Shown here in pieces: positions 47,607-56,206 of a DNA stretch of 64,000 bases (its first letter is position 1; each line of letters starts with the position of its first letter). Source of the stretch: Sulfuracidifex tepidarius (GTDB lineage: Archaea; Thermoproteota; Thermoprotei_A; Sulfolobales; Sulfolobaceae). The stretch covers positions 1,130,875-1,194,874 of the forward strand of contig NZ_AP018929.1 in the NCBI RefSeq assembly GCF_008326425.1, given 5' to 3'. The position numbers were made by a program, and so were the translations under genes. The notes under the pieces were generated by a model. The model searched no databases. It saw only the letters and a program-made list of their open reading frames with translations, and was not told where the DNA came from.

Positions 47607-49302
47607 TTACGATCACCTGCTTAAGTCTTCCTCCTGGTGGTAAGGTTGGTAATGCCAGCTCCTGTTTGTCTATAGGCACTCTTATTAGTGCTGGATGGTT
47701 TTCCTTTATTGCGCTCTTTATTGACTTCTCTATCTCCTCATAGGTCGTTGCGTTATATCCTAGAGCTCCGAATGACTCTGCGAACTTCACTAGATCTGGA
47801 GACGGGCCATAGTCTACACCTACTACACGTTTATTGAAGAATAAATCTTGTACTTGCCTCACTAGACCTAAGGATCTGTTGTCGAACACTATTGAAATGA
47901 CTGGTATATGCTCGTCTACCGCAGTGGCGAAGTTCGTTCCTGTCATCATCATTGAACCGTCTCCGTCTAGGTCTACTACTACCTTGTCAGGTCTGGCTAA
48001 TTTAGCCCCTATTGCGGCAGGTAAACCGAATCCCATAGTTCCCATTCCAGTGGAGCTTAGGAACGTCCTAGGCTCGAGCACTTCCCAGAACACTTCTGCC
48101 CACATTTGATGTTGCCCAACTCCAGTGGTAACTATTGCATCACGTGGTAGGCTCTGTCTTATAGTCTTCAATACCTTCCAAGGCCTTAGCTTAGTATTGT
48201 CGTCATTGAAGTAAAACTGTGAGTAGTACTCTTTCAGCTCTTTCACTCTCTTCATCCACGCTGAATGGTCGTTCTTCTTTCCCAACTTGAGTACCGCGTT
48301 ATAGATTTCCCTCAGTAGGATTTTCGCATCTCCGTATAAGGACACATCCATCTTTATTGTTCTTTCAGAATCTGTTGGATCGATATTTATCATGATGAAT
48401 TTCTTGCGAGTCTCTACCATTTCATCGTAGGAAGTGAAAGTCCTGTCGCTCAGTCTAGCTCCTATCACGAACATTAAATCAGATTCTAAGGCAGCCATTG
48501 AAGCTTCCGCTCTGCCGTAGTAGCCCATTGCACCTAAGTAGAGCGGATGGTCATGCGGTATGGCTGACTTTCCTGGTAAGGTTGAGACTATAGGTGCTAT
48601 CAATGTCTCAGCTAAGTCCAATACTTCCTTCGTCGCGTTAGACCATACTACTCCTGTACCTGTCATTATTACCGGTCTTTCGGCGTTTATCAACATCTCA
48701 GCTGCTCTCTTGATCGAGATTGGATCTATAATTGTTCTGAAAGGTCTATATCCCTTGATTGTGGGCTTCTCAGGCCATTTGATCTCGTCTGACTTCTCGT
48801 AGAATATATCACGTGGTATGTCTACAACTACAGGTCCAGGTCTTCCAGTACTTGCAACATAGAAGGCATTCTTTATTGCTGCAGGAATTTCATCAAATTT
48901 TCTAACTTGATAGGCATACTTTACTACATCCTCGGTCGAACCTACAGCGTCTGCCTCCTGGAAGGACATTTTGCCTATGGTAGATCTAGGCACTTGCCCA
49001 GTTATCGCAACTACCGGAGAGCTATCCCAGTACGCAGTTATCAGTCCAGTCACTAGATTCGTGGCTCCTGGACCAGATGTAGCTGTACATACCCCCGGTA
49101 TTCCAGAAGCCCTTGCATATCCGTCAGCTGCATGCGCTGCTGCTTGTTCATGTCTCATCAATACGTGCCTTAACTCGCCATTCATTAGGTCCTCAACGAA
49201 AGCATCGTAGAGTTGCATATTAGATAGGCCAGGTATTCCGAAAATGACCTTTGTTCCTTCTCTTTTTAAAGCATCTATAGTTAATCTAGCTCCTGTTGGC
49301 AT
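47584..49302 (-). CDS. ilvB: acetolactate synthase large subunit
   Basis: 572 residues; condenses pyruvate with pyruvate or 2-oxobutyrate using thiamine diphosphate. 'IFGIPGLSNMQLYDA' and 'LMRHEQAAAHAADGYARASG' (activating Glu), FAD-region 'YGRAEASMAALESDLMFVIG', and TPP/Mg motif 'VDLDGDGSMMMTGTNFATAV' are intact. ATG 49300-49302 has gaggtga upstream. First gene of ilvB-ilvN-ilvC, preceded by a structured leader. Confidence 0.96.
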
Positions 49303-49337
49303 TCCCTTTCACCTCTTTTATATAGTTCTTTTCCAAT

Positions 49338-49425
49338 TGACCCCACGAAGGGGTTTCCTTTAGAAGGAGTTTTGAATTTAGTATCCGACTTGGAGGATAC
49401 GGCCACCCATCATCCTTTTTCACTG
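49338..49425 (-). promoter_or_regulatory. structured 5' leader of ilvB (possible regulatory RNA)
   Basis: On the minus strand, hairpin 1 is gtatcc-n8-ggatac (49381-49400, 6 bp) and hairpin 2 is acccc-n5-ggggt (49340-49354, 5 bp). They lie 40-100 nt before the ilvB start, next to a purine-rich ggatgatgggtggcc (49409-49423). Both stems are perfect and GC-rich for this region. An RNA-level switch, a small stable RNA or a regulator site are possible. No known archaeal riboswitch was recognised. Confidence 0.4.
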
Positions 49426-49503
49426 GAAGTAAGTGAAGAGTAATCAGTTTTAAGCATTACTATATCTTCGGATTAAGATATATGATATTATTTTAAAAAT
49501 CAT

Positions 49504-49995
49504 TCAATCCTCTTGCTCTAAAATTTTAAACATGTCCATATGATCTTGAATATCGTGCCACATTTCCATGCATTGTATTCCAGGTAAGTAAAGCCATACG
49601 TTTCCGAAATGAATCCTTCTATCATCAACGAAGACGACTTCTTCTCTCCTTACGTTAAGACCTCTTCTCCTAAGTTCTATGAGGATATCACCTAACATTA
49701 TGAACTTGTATGGAAAAGGTCTGGAAATGATTACGTCGAAGAAGTCTTGAAGCTCTAATGTTCTGAGAACTTGGGATGTCTTCTCAGGTAAGTTCCACGT
49801 AGCCATACCTGTTATGAAGCCTCTCCTTTTAAGCTCCTGAAGCGAAGATCTAACATGAGGGAACAACTTTAGTTTGTTTCCTGTAGAATCTTCTACTTCG
49901 TCAGTAGAAATTCTCTTCAGAGGTTCGACGAACTCAGAAATGTTATAGTGGTCCCAAAGTGTTTTATCAGCGTCGAAGACTACTACTTTAGCCAT
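49504..49995 (-). CDS. HAD-superfamily phosphatase (MDP-1-like)
   Basis: 163 residues with the HAD motif I 'VVVFDADKTLWDHYN' (Asp nucleophile and Asp+2), motif II 'GMATWN', and motif IV 'VVFVDDRRIHFGN'. The layout without a large cap fits magnesium-dependent phosphatase 1, thought to act on sugar phosphates or protein tyrosine phosphate. It begins 4 nt after the stop of the GTPase gene, so the two are co-transcribed. Confidence 0.85.
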   Translation of the reverse strand: MAKVVVFDADKTLWDHYNISEFVEPLKRISTDEVEDSTGNKLKLFPHVRSSLQELKRRGFITGMATWNLPEKTSQVLRTLELQDFFDVIISRPFPYKFIMLGDILIELRRRGLNVRREEVVFVDDRRIHFGNVWLYLPGIQCMEMWHDIQDHMDMFKILEQED

Positions 49996-49999
49996 CAGG

Positions 50000-50764
50000 T
50001 CATTCTGGGGGAAGAGTATAATAAGTTATTTTTCCGTTATGATAGTCCTTAATTACCGTCTTAGCAGCAAGGTCTACGTCAGGTTCCTTGTCGCTCCTGT
50101 CTATCCATCCTCTATGTTTTGCTAAGTCTTGAAGGAACTGCATAGGGGAAATATAATTGACCTTGTATGTGGTTTCGAGTAGCGCTGGGGATATTTGAAA
50201 TGCTTTCTCAAGAATCGAGACAGCAGGAGGAATAGGATTATCTAGGTTATCTGGATTAGTTCCTCTTATCGCTTTTTCAAACGGATTTCCGTGTGGGGGA
50301 ATCACTCCAGGAGTATCAATTGCATATATCTTAGAGTCTATCTTAACTAACTGTATTCCCTTGGTGAAACCAGTTGACATGGGTTGTGTGGAAACAGAGG
50401 CAGCTTTCTTCCCCTTGAGTACGTTGATGATAGACGACTTACCGGTCTTTGGATACCCAACGAAGGCGACCTTTCCTTCCCCTTTTAGGGATTCCTTTAT
50501 TGTATCCCTGAGTATCCTAGTTCCCTGTCTCATCCTTGTGGAGACGTATATGGTGGGAAAGTCCTTCGAGAGGTAGTCCTTCCATCTGTCTGCTACCTCT
50601 CTCGGAATGAGGTCTATCTTATTAAGTACGAGTATCACTTGTTTCCCGTTCTTTATGGCATATCCTTCTATCTCCCTAGATCTAGTTAAGTCGGGTTCCC
50701 TAGAATCAAGGACCTCAACTATGGCATCTACTCTCCTTATTGAAGCGAGGACTTTGCTCAACAT
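50000..50764 (-). CDS. circularly permuted GTPase (YlqF/Nog2/Lsg1 family)
   Basis: 254 residues. The G motifs occur in permuted order: G4 'LVLNKIDLI', then G1 'GYPKTGKSSIINVLKGKK', G2/G3 'STGFTKGIQLVKI' and 'AIDTPGVIPP'. Members of this family act in late large-subunit ribosome assembly. The N-terminal 'IRRVDAIVEVLDSREPDLTR' is the typical family opening. Confidence 0.92.
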   Translation of the reverse strand: MLSKVLASIRRVDAIVEVLDSREPDLTRSREIEGYAIKNGKQVILVLNKIDLIPREVADRWKDYLSKDFPTIYVSTRMRQGTRILRDTIKESLKGEGKVAFVGYPKTGKSSIINVLKGKKAASVSTQPMSTGFTKGIQLVKIDSKIYAIDTPGVIPPHGNPFEKAIRGTNPDNLDNPIPPAVSILEKAFQISPALLETTYKVNYISPMQFLQDLAKHRGWIDRSDKEPDVDLAAKTVIKDYHNGKITYYTLPPE

Positions 50765-50797
50765 TCATTTTATTTTGTCTATTCCAGACTTTAATAT

Positions 50798-51739
50798 ATG
50801 CCGAAAGGAGACTTACCACTATTTGACAAGGGCTGTTTTAACGGTTCGATCGAAGTTCAATCTTTTACTAAAGGGATCAGTTTAAGGGATTCAAACAGGA
50901 GCGTGTCTTATACGTTTGAGCTTGAAAAAGAACCCTTAAAGCTTTACATGATAGCTTCAGCTGAGAGGAGCTTCACGGTGATGCCGAAGCTTCGAATATG
51001 GCTCAATGACTTTTCTCTAAGCAAGGAATTCAAACCAAACGTTGAGATAACCGACGGCAATAGTGTTTTCTCCACGATAATTTACGATATTTCACCTTTT
51101 GGGAAGAAGGGTAGGAATGAGCTGAACTTTGTAAGATCCTCTAACGATTCCATGAACATAATTAACGTTACTGTTGTCTCCTTCTACAAAGACGACGATC
51201 TGAAAACGGACTACAAGCTTAACGCAGGGACAGTCATGCTAGGAAACAGGGAGACTATGGAGCTGGAGAATATAGGTAAGGGGATTTTGGTTTTAGGAGG
51301 AAAGAAAGGTTCAGCTAAGGTGTTCACGGCTAAGGACGTCCTCACCTCAAGTTACTTTATGGAGTCTGACGAGCTTGAGATAACCACGGAGGGCAAATTG
51401 AAGGTAGCTAATGAGGAAGGTAACTCTACGCTGGTGTTCTTTTATGGCACTTTTTCAGTTGCTTCGCCTGAAATTAGGATAAGCCCTCAAGTGACCCACA
51501 AGGACGGTTCCATTTTTTTGAGCGTTAGAAACGAAAGTGATGTCCAATTAGACAAAATGGTCATGAATCTAACTGTAAATGGCGTTACTAAATTCTTCAA
51601 GGTTTACTCGTCGGTGAAACCAAACGAGGAGTTGAGGGAGAAAGTGGACAAGGCGGGGGAGAAGTTACTCAATGTAAATTTGAGGGTAGTAGGAGTAAAA
51701 TCTGGAATGAGAATTGTAATAGATAAGCCTCTGGAATAG
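50798..51739 (+). CDS. 313-aa beta-rich protein of unknown function
   Basis: No signal peptide or transmembrane segment and almost entirely predicted beta strands with short turns, e.g. 'KLRIWLNDFSLSKEFKPNVE', 'RNELNFVRSSNDSMNIINVT', 'DGSIFLSVRNESDVQLDKMV', 'NLTVNGVTKFFKVYSSVKPN'. This looks like two or three immunoglobulin- or CARDB-like sandwiches. ATG 50798 is 33 nt from the divergent GTPase start. The last 71 nt overlap the convergent prenyltransferase. No family recognised. Confidence 0.6.
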   Translation: MPKGDLPLFDKGCFNGSIEVQSFTKGISLRDSNRSVSYTFELEKEPLKLYMIASAERSFTVMPKLRIWLNDFSLSKEFKPNVEITDGNSVFSTIIYDISPFGKKGRNELNFVRSSNDSMNIINVTVVSFYKDDDLKTDYKLNAGTVMLGNRETMELENIGKGILVLGGKKGSAKVFTAKDVLTSSYFMESDELEITTEGKLKVANEEGNSTLVFFYGTFSVASPEIRISPQVTHKDGSIFLSVRNESDVQLDKMVMNLTVNGVTKFFKVYSSVKPNEELREKVDKAGEKLLNVNLRVVGVKSGMRIVIDKPLE

Positions 51740-52571
51740 GGATACTACCAAATAGAAACGCAAGTATCCCAGTGAGCATAGATATCTTTAGATATCCTCT
51801 GGCTTTAGAGGCAGAGCTTATAGAAGGTTTTTGCATGATAGAGATTATCACTGATGGAATGAAAGCCAGGACAAGTATAGCGAGATAAATGAAGTTGAAC
51901 CCGAAGAAAATTGGTAAAGGTGAGATAACAAGGACTAATACAAGAAAGGTCTTACTTATCGTCCATGCTTTTTCGACCCCTGAAGTTACAGCTAGTGTCC
52001 TAACGTTATTGGCCTTGTCTCCTTCGTAGTCTTCTATCCCTTTTACAAACTCCCTTACAAGTGTGAGGAAGAAAGAGTAGAACGAGGGGAGGACGACTCT
52101 AATAAACCACTCTCCTTCCATGAAGGCCGCTCCACCGTAGAATATTGAAAGTCCGTTAGTTAACGCGACGGTCAAGTTTCCGGGTACTCCTGTCTTCTTT
52201 AGGTCCTTCGCGTAGAAATACAGCATTATAGAGGTAAATAATGCCAAAGCCAAAGGCAGAGGGCCTAACATTATGGAAAATGCGTCTCCCAACACGAACA
52301 TGCCCAGTGCAAGGACCATAGCAGTCCTTTCACTTATTTTACCTGAAGGTAGAGGCCTATCAGGCTTGTTTATCCTATCTATTTCTATATCGAAGTAGTC
52401 ATTTATAACGTAGCCTCCTGCGGCAACTAGACCAACTACGGCCATGGAAACGACGACCTTGAAAGGGTCTATGTTCCAAAAAGATGACACCAGATACCCC
52501 ATGAGATCTCCTAACATAGCTCCTATGACGTTGTGTATCCTCACAAGTCTAAGTAATGCCTTAAGATCCAC
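51669..52571 (-). CDS. UbiA prenyltransferase, probable digeranylgeranylglyceryl phosphate synthase
   Basis: 300-residue membrane enzyme expected to attach the second geranylgeranyl chain to geranylgeranylglyceryl phosphate, the step before CarS. The first Asp-rich motif is 'NDYFDIEIDRINKPDRPLPS' and the second is 'KGIEDYEGDKANNVRTLAV' (D-x3-D types). About eight to nine hydrophobic segments. Heme-O or quinone prenyltransferases share the fold, but the motif wording matches the archaeal lipid enzyme. The C-terminal 24 residues are encoded in the overlap with the convergent orphan. Confidence 0.85.
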   Translation of the reverse strand: MDLKALLRLVRIHNVIGAMLGDLMGYLVSSFWNIDPFKVVVSMAVVGLVAAGGYVINDYFDIEIDRINKPDRPLPSGKISERTAMVLALGMFVLGDAFSIMLGPLPLALALFTSIMLYFYAKDLKKTGVPGNLTVALTNGLSIFYGGAAFMEGEWFIRVVLPSFYSFFLTLVREFVKGIEDYEGDKANNVRTLAVTSGVEKAWTISKTFLVLVLVISPLPIFFGFNFIYLAILVLAFIPSVIISIMQKPSISSASKARGYLKISMLTGILAFLFGSIPIPEAYLLQFSFQILLLLPSNLH

Positions 52572-52607
52572 GAAAACGTTAAATCACGCAGACCTTAAAA
52601 GTTTGTT

Positions 52608-52808
52608 ATGTTGACAGAGAAGGAAATTGAGGTTGCTAAGAAATACTTTTCTACCTATATTTCCGTTGGAGAAATAATTGCTGTAAAGGAACTCAGAACC
52701 CAAGGCATCAGGAACCCAGAAGAGGTCATCTCGAAACTCATTCAGGAAGGTTTCATAGAGAAAGGGGAAGGCTGTTATAACCTAGTGAGGAATAGAGGGA
52801 AGAAGTGA
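52608..52808 (+). CDS. 66-aa winged-helix-like protein
   Basis: Reads as one small helix-turn-helix: '[20 protein letters not shown]', '[20 protein letters not shown]', '[20 protein letters not shown]'. ATG 52608 is 36 nt from the divergent prenyltransferase. Its last 27 nt overlap the convergent oxidoreductase gene. Possibly a DNA-binding regulator of its neighbours; no family recognised. Confidence 0.6.
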   Translation: MLTEKEIEVAKKYFSTYISVGEIIAVKELRTQGIRNPEEVISKLIQEGFIEKGEGCYNLVRNRGKK

Positions 52809-53708
52809 ATGAAAGTCGAACTCTTCGTATGCTCTTATTGTCCTCCCGTTGAAGAACCTTAAACTGAGGAGGGCTAACTTCCATGTCTTCTCGAGGACGG
52901 AAGTTAGCCTGAACTGTTTTTCTATTTCTCCCGAGAGTTTCTTATATTCAGTTTCATATTCTTCTCTATCTCCTTCTATTATATAACGTACCAGAGGGTC
53001 AGCTAGCATAGAAATTCCGAATATGCCCCCTCCCGTAAATGTTTTAATGTTCCCAGTCACATCTCCTAAAGATTTTCCGCTCAACTTTTTGGGTTTAGGT
53101 CTTGGAATAGCGCCTCCGTGTATTTCGGTTACCCTTCCATCAACCTTAGGGAGAAACGCTCTAGGATCTCCATATGAGATAGCTCCTACTAGAGACCCGT
53201 AAGGTAATGGTACTATCCATGAGAAGCCTGCGGTGTTCCTCTCATCTAGGTAAACCCTTATGTCTTCGCCTAAATCTTTGTCAACTAGTAATTCTATTGC
53301 CTTGATCCACTTCGCACTACCTTTCCAACCAGAGCAATCTACCACCTCACCTTCATAGGACTGCCCGTCTGCATTAACTCCTCTTTGTGTTATTGTAGCG
53401 TTTCTCCTCTCTATTTTCAGGTTCCTTGAAACTTCACTCTCAAATTTAGCTCTATTGAACCTGACAACGTTAGTAGAAATGAAAACTTCATTCTTCTTAT
53501 AATTTATAATGATGTTTTTGAATTCTCTATCTATGAATTCATTGCTAACTCCAAGTTTGGAGAAAGTTGACTGGCTTATTACTCCAGTACACTTTTTACC
53601 AGAGAATCTTCTTCTATCAAAAACTATTGTGGAAAAACCTTGATTTTGAAGCTTGGATGCAAGTAGGACTCCTGCTATTCCTCCTCCTATTATTAAAACT
53701 CCGATGAT
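52782..53708 (-). CDS. FAD-dependent oxidoreductase, geranylgeranyl-reductase-like, no canonical start
   Basis: Reading back from 52782 the frame stays open to a TAG at 53709-53711 and begins [20 protein letters not shown], the FAD-binding Rossmann motif. It continues '...[15 protein letters not shown]', '[12 protein letters not shown]', '[20 protein letters not shown]' and '[16 protein letters not shown]', as in geranylgeranyl reductases, though at 308 aa it is shorter than usual. The first 121 codons contain no ATG, GTG or TTG. GTG 53343-53345 would remove the FAD site. Initiation at ATC 53706-53708 (gagg 7 nt upstream) or a shift from speD is needed. Confidence 0.7.
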   Translation of the reverse strand: MIGVLIIGGGIAGVLLASKLQNQGFSTIVFDRRRFSGKKCTGVISQSTFSKLGVSNEFIDREFKNIIINYKKNEVFISTNVVRFNRAKFESEVSRNLKIERRNATITQRGVNADGQSYEGEVVDCSGWKGSAKWIKAIELLVDKDLGEDIRVYLDERNTAGFSWIVPLPYGSLVGAISYGDPRAFLPKVDGRVTEIHGGAIPRPKPKKLSGKSLGDVTGNIKTFTGGGIFGISMLADPLVRYIIEGDREEYETEYKKLSGEIEKQFRLTSVLEKTWKLALLSLRFFNGRTIRAYEEFDFHSLLPSIPH

Positions 53709-54067
53709 CTATCAGCCTCTTTTATCTCATATCTCTCACTTTTTAGTTCTTCCGCAATATAATAGAAGGCTTTCTTCGGATCTGTGTGAGCTCCACATGA
53801 ATAAACATCCACTGTAGCGAACTTGTATTCAGGCCAAGTATGGATTGTGATGTGGCTTTCCAGTATTATCGCAACTACGCTTACTCCCTCTCCTATCTTC
53901 CATGATTTTATGTCTAACAGAGTCATATTGCCCTCTTTTGATGCTTGTCTTACGATCTCCTGTAGTTTTTGAGTATCCTTTAAAACGTCTTCATCGCATT
54001 CGTAAAGGCTCCCATATACTTGCTTCCCTACCACCTTAGGAACATATTTTACCTCTGCCCCCATCAT
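53693..54067 (-). CDS. speD: S-adenosylmethionine decarboxylase proenzyme
   Basis: 124 residues, class I prokaryotic type. Provides decarboxylated AdoMet for polyamine synthesis. The self-cleavage site is Glu70-Ser71 in '[20 protein letters not shown]', where Ser71 becomes the pyruvoyl group; catalytic Cys in 'VDVYSCG'. The first two codons are both ATG. Its stop lies inside the next gene (16-nt overlap). Confidence 0.95.
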   Translation of the reverse strand: MMGAEVKYVPKVVGKQVYGSLYECDEDVLKDTQKLQEIVRQASKEGNMTLLDIKSWKIGEGVSVVAIILESHITIHTWPEYKFATVDVYSCGAHTDPKKAFYYIAEELKSERYEIKEADRSSEF

Positions 54068-54377
54068 ATTCTCTCACCCCCCGATGCTATCTTATAGCGT
54101 ACCCCCCTTCCTATTTAAAGTTAATTGATGATTTTCTTTTTTAACGTGACATTTCAGATAATGTTTGCTTAAAAGATGTCGCTTGTTTAAAGGTAATAAC
54201 TTAATGATCTTTTTACTTAAGAGCTAGTAATCTATCTACTTTGATATTAATCCTGTATAATATATAATCTACTTTATTTCTATAAATACAGTTAAAATCT
54301 TATCTTACTAGGCGTGAGCCTACAGTTGTGGAAAACTTTTAACGTAGACAGCGAAATATATTATCATCTGATGTGAG
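54068..54377. other. 310-bp AT-rich divergent promoter region
   Basis: Between the leftward speD and the rightward DUF211 gene. Contains polypyrimidine runs near speD (54070-54110) and several TATA-like elements (around 54255-54275). The sequence 'gcgtgagcctacagttgtgg' near 54311 is more GC-rich, but no stem or RNA gene could be shown. Confidence 0.4.
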
Positions 54378-54668
54378 TTGGCTATAAAACGACTTGTTCT
54401 GGATGTTCTGAAACCCATTAAAGGGATATCAATCGTTGAATTGGCAGAAAAGATAGTTGAACATCGTGGTATAGATGGAGTAAACATAAGCGTAACTGAC
54501 ATGGACGTAGAGACCATGGGTCTCATGATAGTGGTTGAGGGTGAAAACATAGATTTCGATAACGTAAAGAACACCCTTGAAGAGGAAGGCTGTGCAATTC
54601 ACAGTATAGATGAAGTTGTAAGCGGATCGAAAATGGTTGAGGGCAGGAGAGGAAGGGATGAAATGTGA
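54378..54668 (+). CDS. DUF211 family protein
   Basis: 96 residues from TTG 54378. '[20 protein letters not shown]', '[20 protein letters not shown]' and '[20 protein letters not shown]' match the DUF211 family of small archaeal ferredoxin-like-fold (ACT-like) proteins. Function unknown. The stop overlaps the next gene by 11 nt, so it may be a partner in tRNA thiolation, though this is only positional. Confidence 0.82.
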   Translation: MAIKRLVLDVLKPIKGISIVELAEKIVEHRGIDGVNISVTDMDVETMGLMIVVEGENIDFDNVKNTLEEEGCAIHSIDEVVSGSKMVEGRRGRDEM

Positions 54669-55623
54669 AGTGTGTGGTAAGGAAGAGGCAGTTATATTTC
54701 AGGCGCACACTGGCAGGTCTCTATGTAAAGAATGCTTCTTTAACGATATAAAAAAGAGAGTCGCCGAGGAAGCTAAGAAACAAGGCATAACCGAAGCAAG
54801 GAAAGTATTGCTGGCAGTTTCAGGAGGCAAAGACAGCCTAGTGTTGGTGGACACTCTCTCCTCCCTTATTTCGCCGTCTAAGATAGTCGCGTTCAATATA
54901 GTCGAGGGTATCTCTGGTTACAACAGAAAGGAACAAGCGGATAAATTAGCAAGCTATATGAAAGGTCTGGGCGTTGAACTGATATCCACCTCGTTCAAGA
55001 AGGACGTAGGGTTTACACTAGACGAGATGGTGAACTCTTCCAACGCTAAAGGACTGAATGTTTCCCCTTGTACTTTCTGTGGAGGTTTCAGGAGGAAGCT
55101 CATAAACAATGCCGGTAAGCTTGCAGGCGCAGACCTCGTGGCAACTGGACATAACCTTGACGATGAGGTACAGACAATCATGATAAACCTAATAAGAGGA
55201 GACCTAACCAGGCTGGTGAGGATAGGAGATAGCCCAATGAAGGTGAGCGAAAATTTCGTTACTAGGGTTAAGCCATTGAGGAAAATATATGAGTGGGAGA
55301 CGACTATGTACGCCTATTTGAAAGGTTACTCCTTCCAGGAGGTGGAGTGTCCTCACATAATTACTAGGCCAACGCTGAGGGCCAAGGTGAGAGAGCTCAT
55401 GTATTCCCTTGAGGAGCAAAGACCGGGCACTCTACTCAACATCATAGATGAGTTCGATAAAGTGTCCGAGAGTATTAGGTCTTCCTCAAAGTTTGAGGAA
55501 CTACCTAGATGCGAAATATGCGGAGACCCCACAAGTTATGGTAGGAAAATTTGCAAGAACTGTGAACTCTTAATACGATCTGGGTTACTCCCCCAATATC
55601 AGAAGTACCTTCCAATGTCGTGA
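54658..55623 (+). CDS. tRNA 2-thiolation enzyme, CTU1/NcsA/TtcA family
   Basis: 321 residues from ATG 54658. N-terminal zinc finger '[10 protein letters not shown]' and '[10 protein letters not shown]', PP-loop '[16 protein letters not shown]', catalytic/Fe-S cysteines in '[12 protein letters not shown]' and further on, and a C-terminal second zinc finger '[20 protein letters not shown]'. This is the layout of the archaeal/eukaryal enzymes that put sulfur on U34 of tRNA. TtcA-like thiolation of C32 is the alternative. Overlaps the convergent cobalamin gene by 25 nt. Confidence 0.88.
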   Translation: MKCEVCGKEEAVIFQAHTGRSLCKECFFNDIKKRVAEEAKKQGITEARKVLLAVSGGKDSLVLVDTLSSLISPSKIVAFNIVEGISGYNRKEQADKLASYMKGLGVELISTSFKKDVGFTLDEMVNSSNAKGLNVSPCTFCGGFRRKLINNAGKLAGADLVATGHNLDDEVQTIMINLIRGDLTRLVRIGDSPMKVSENFVTRVKPLRKIYEWETTMYAYLKGYSFQEVECPHIITRPTLRAKVRELMYSLEEQRPGTLLNIIDEFDKVSESIRSSSKFEELPRCEICGDPTSYGRKICKNCELLIRSGLLPQYQKYLPMS

Positions 55624-56126
55624 ATCCTCTCTTGCACGTTATCTCTCTTGTTAGATGCTGTAGCCATTGAGAAAAGCATTGATGAAGCCCTGTTGAGGTA
55701 GACTATTATCCACTTGTTGAAAGGTTCTAGCTCCTTTGAGTACTTGACTGCATTCCTCTCAACTCTCCTGCAGACAGCCCTAGCCACGTGAATTGAAGCC
55801 CCACTTTCACTTCCTCCGGGTATAACGAAGAGCCTTACCGGTCCGGTTTCCTTTCTATACTCTATTGTCCTTTCCTCTATCCATTTCACGAAGTCTTGGT
55901 TTACTTTATTTGACCCTGTTGACGCGTCCTCACCTATTATGAAGATCTCATCCTGCATTCTGCCTATATCGTTCCTCATGTCGTCCCATTTAGTCCTTAA
56001 GTAAGCCAACCCCAAGAAAGAGTTAAGCTCGTCTAGATCTCCCAAGAAGTTAACTAAAGGAGAGTCTTTCCCTACTCTCTTTCTTATTACGTCTGTCTCT
56101 CCCGAGTCTCCCTTTTTAGTGAACAT
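55599..56126 (-). CDS. cob(I)alamin adenosyltransferase, PduO type
   Basis: 175 residues; adds the adenosyl group to cobalamin. Family motifs: '[20 protein letters not shown]' (ATP site, usually TGDxGxT), '[16 protein letters not shown]', '[20 protein letters not shown]', 'VCRRVERN', '[13 protein letters not shown]'. Adenosylcobalamin is needed for methylmalonyl-CoA mutase of the 3HP/4HB cycle, which ties in with the acryloyl-CoA reductase at 833. Confidence 0.92.
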   Translation of the reverse strand: MFTKKGDSGETDVIRKRVGKDSPLVNFLGDLDELNSFLGLAYLRTKWDDMRNDIGRMQDEIFIIGEDASTGSNKVNQDFVKWIEERTIEYRKETGPVRLFVIPGGSESGASIHVARAVCRRVERNAVKYSKELEPFNKWIIVYLNRASSMLFSMATASNKRDNVQERIHDIGRYF

Positions 56127-56206
56127 TATATGAATAGGAAATATAATGTTTATAATTTATTTGCATTACTTCACTATGGTGACGAGTAATCTCATCAAGC
56201 GAGTTT

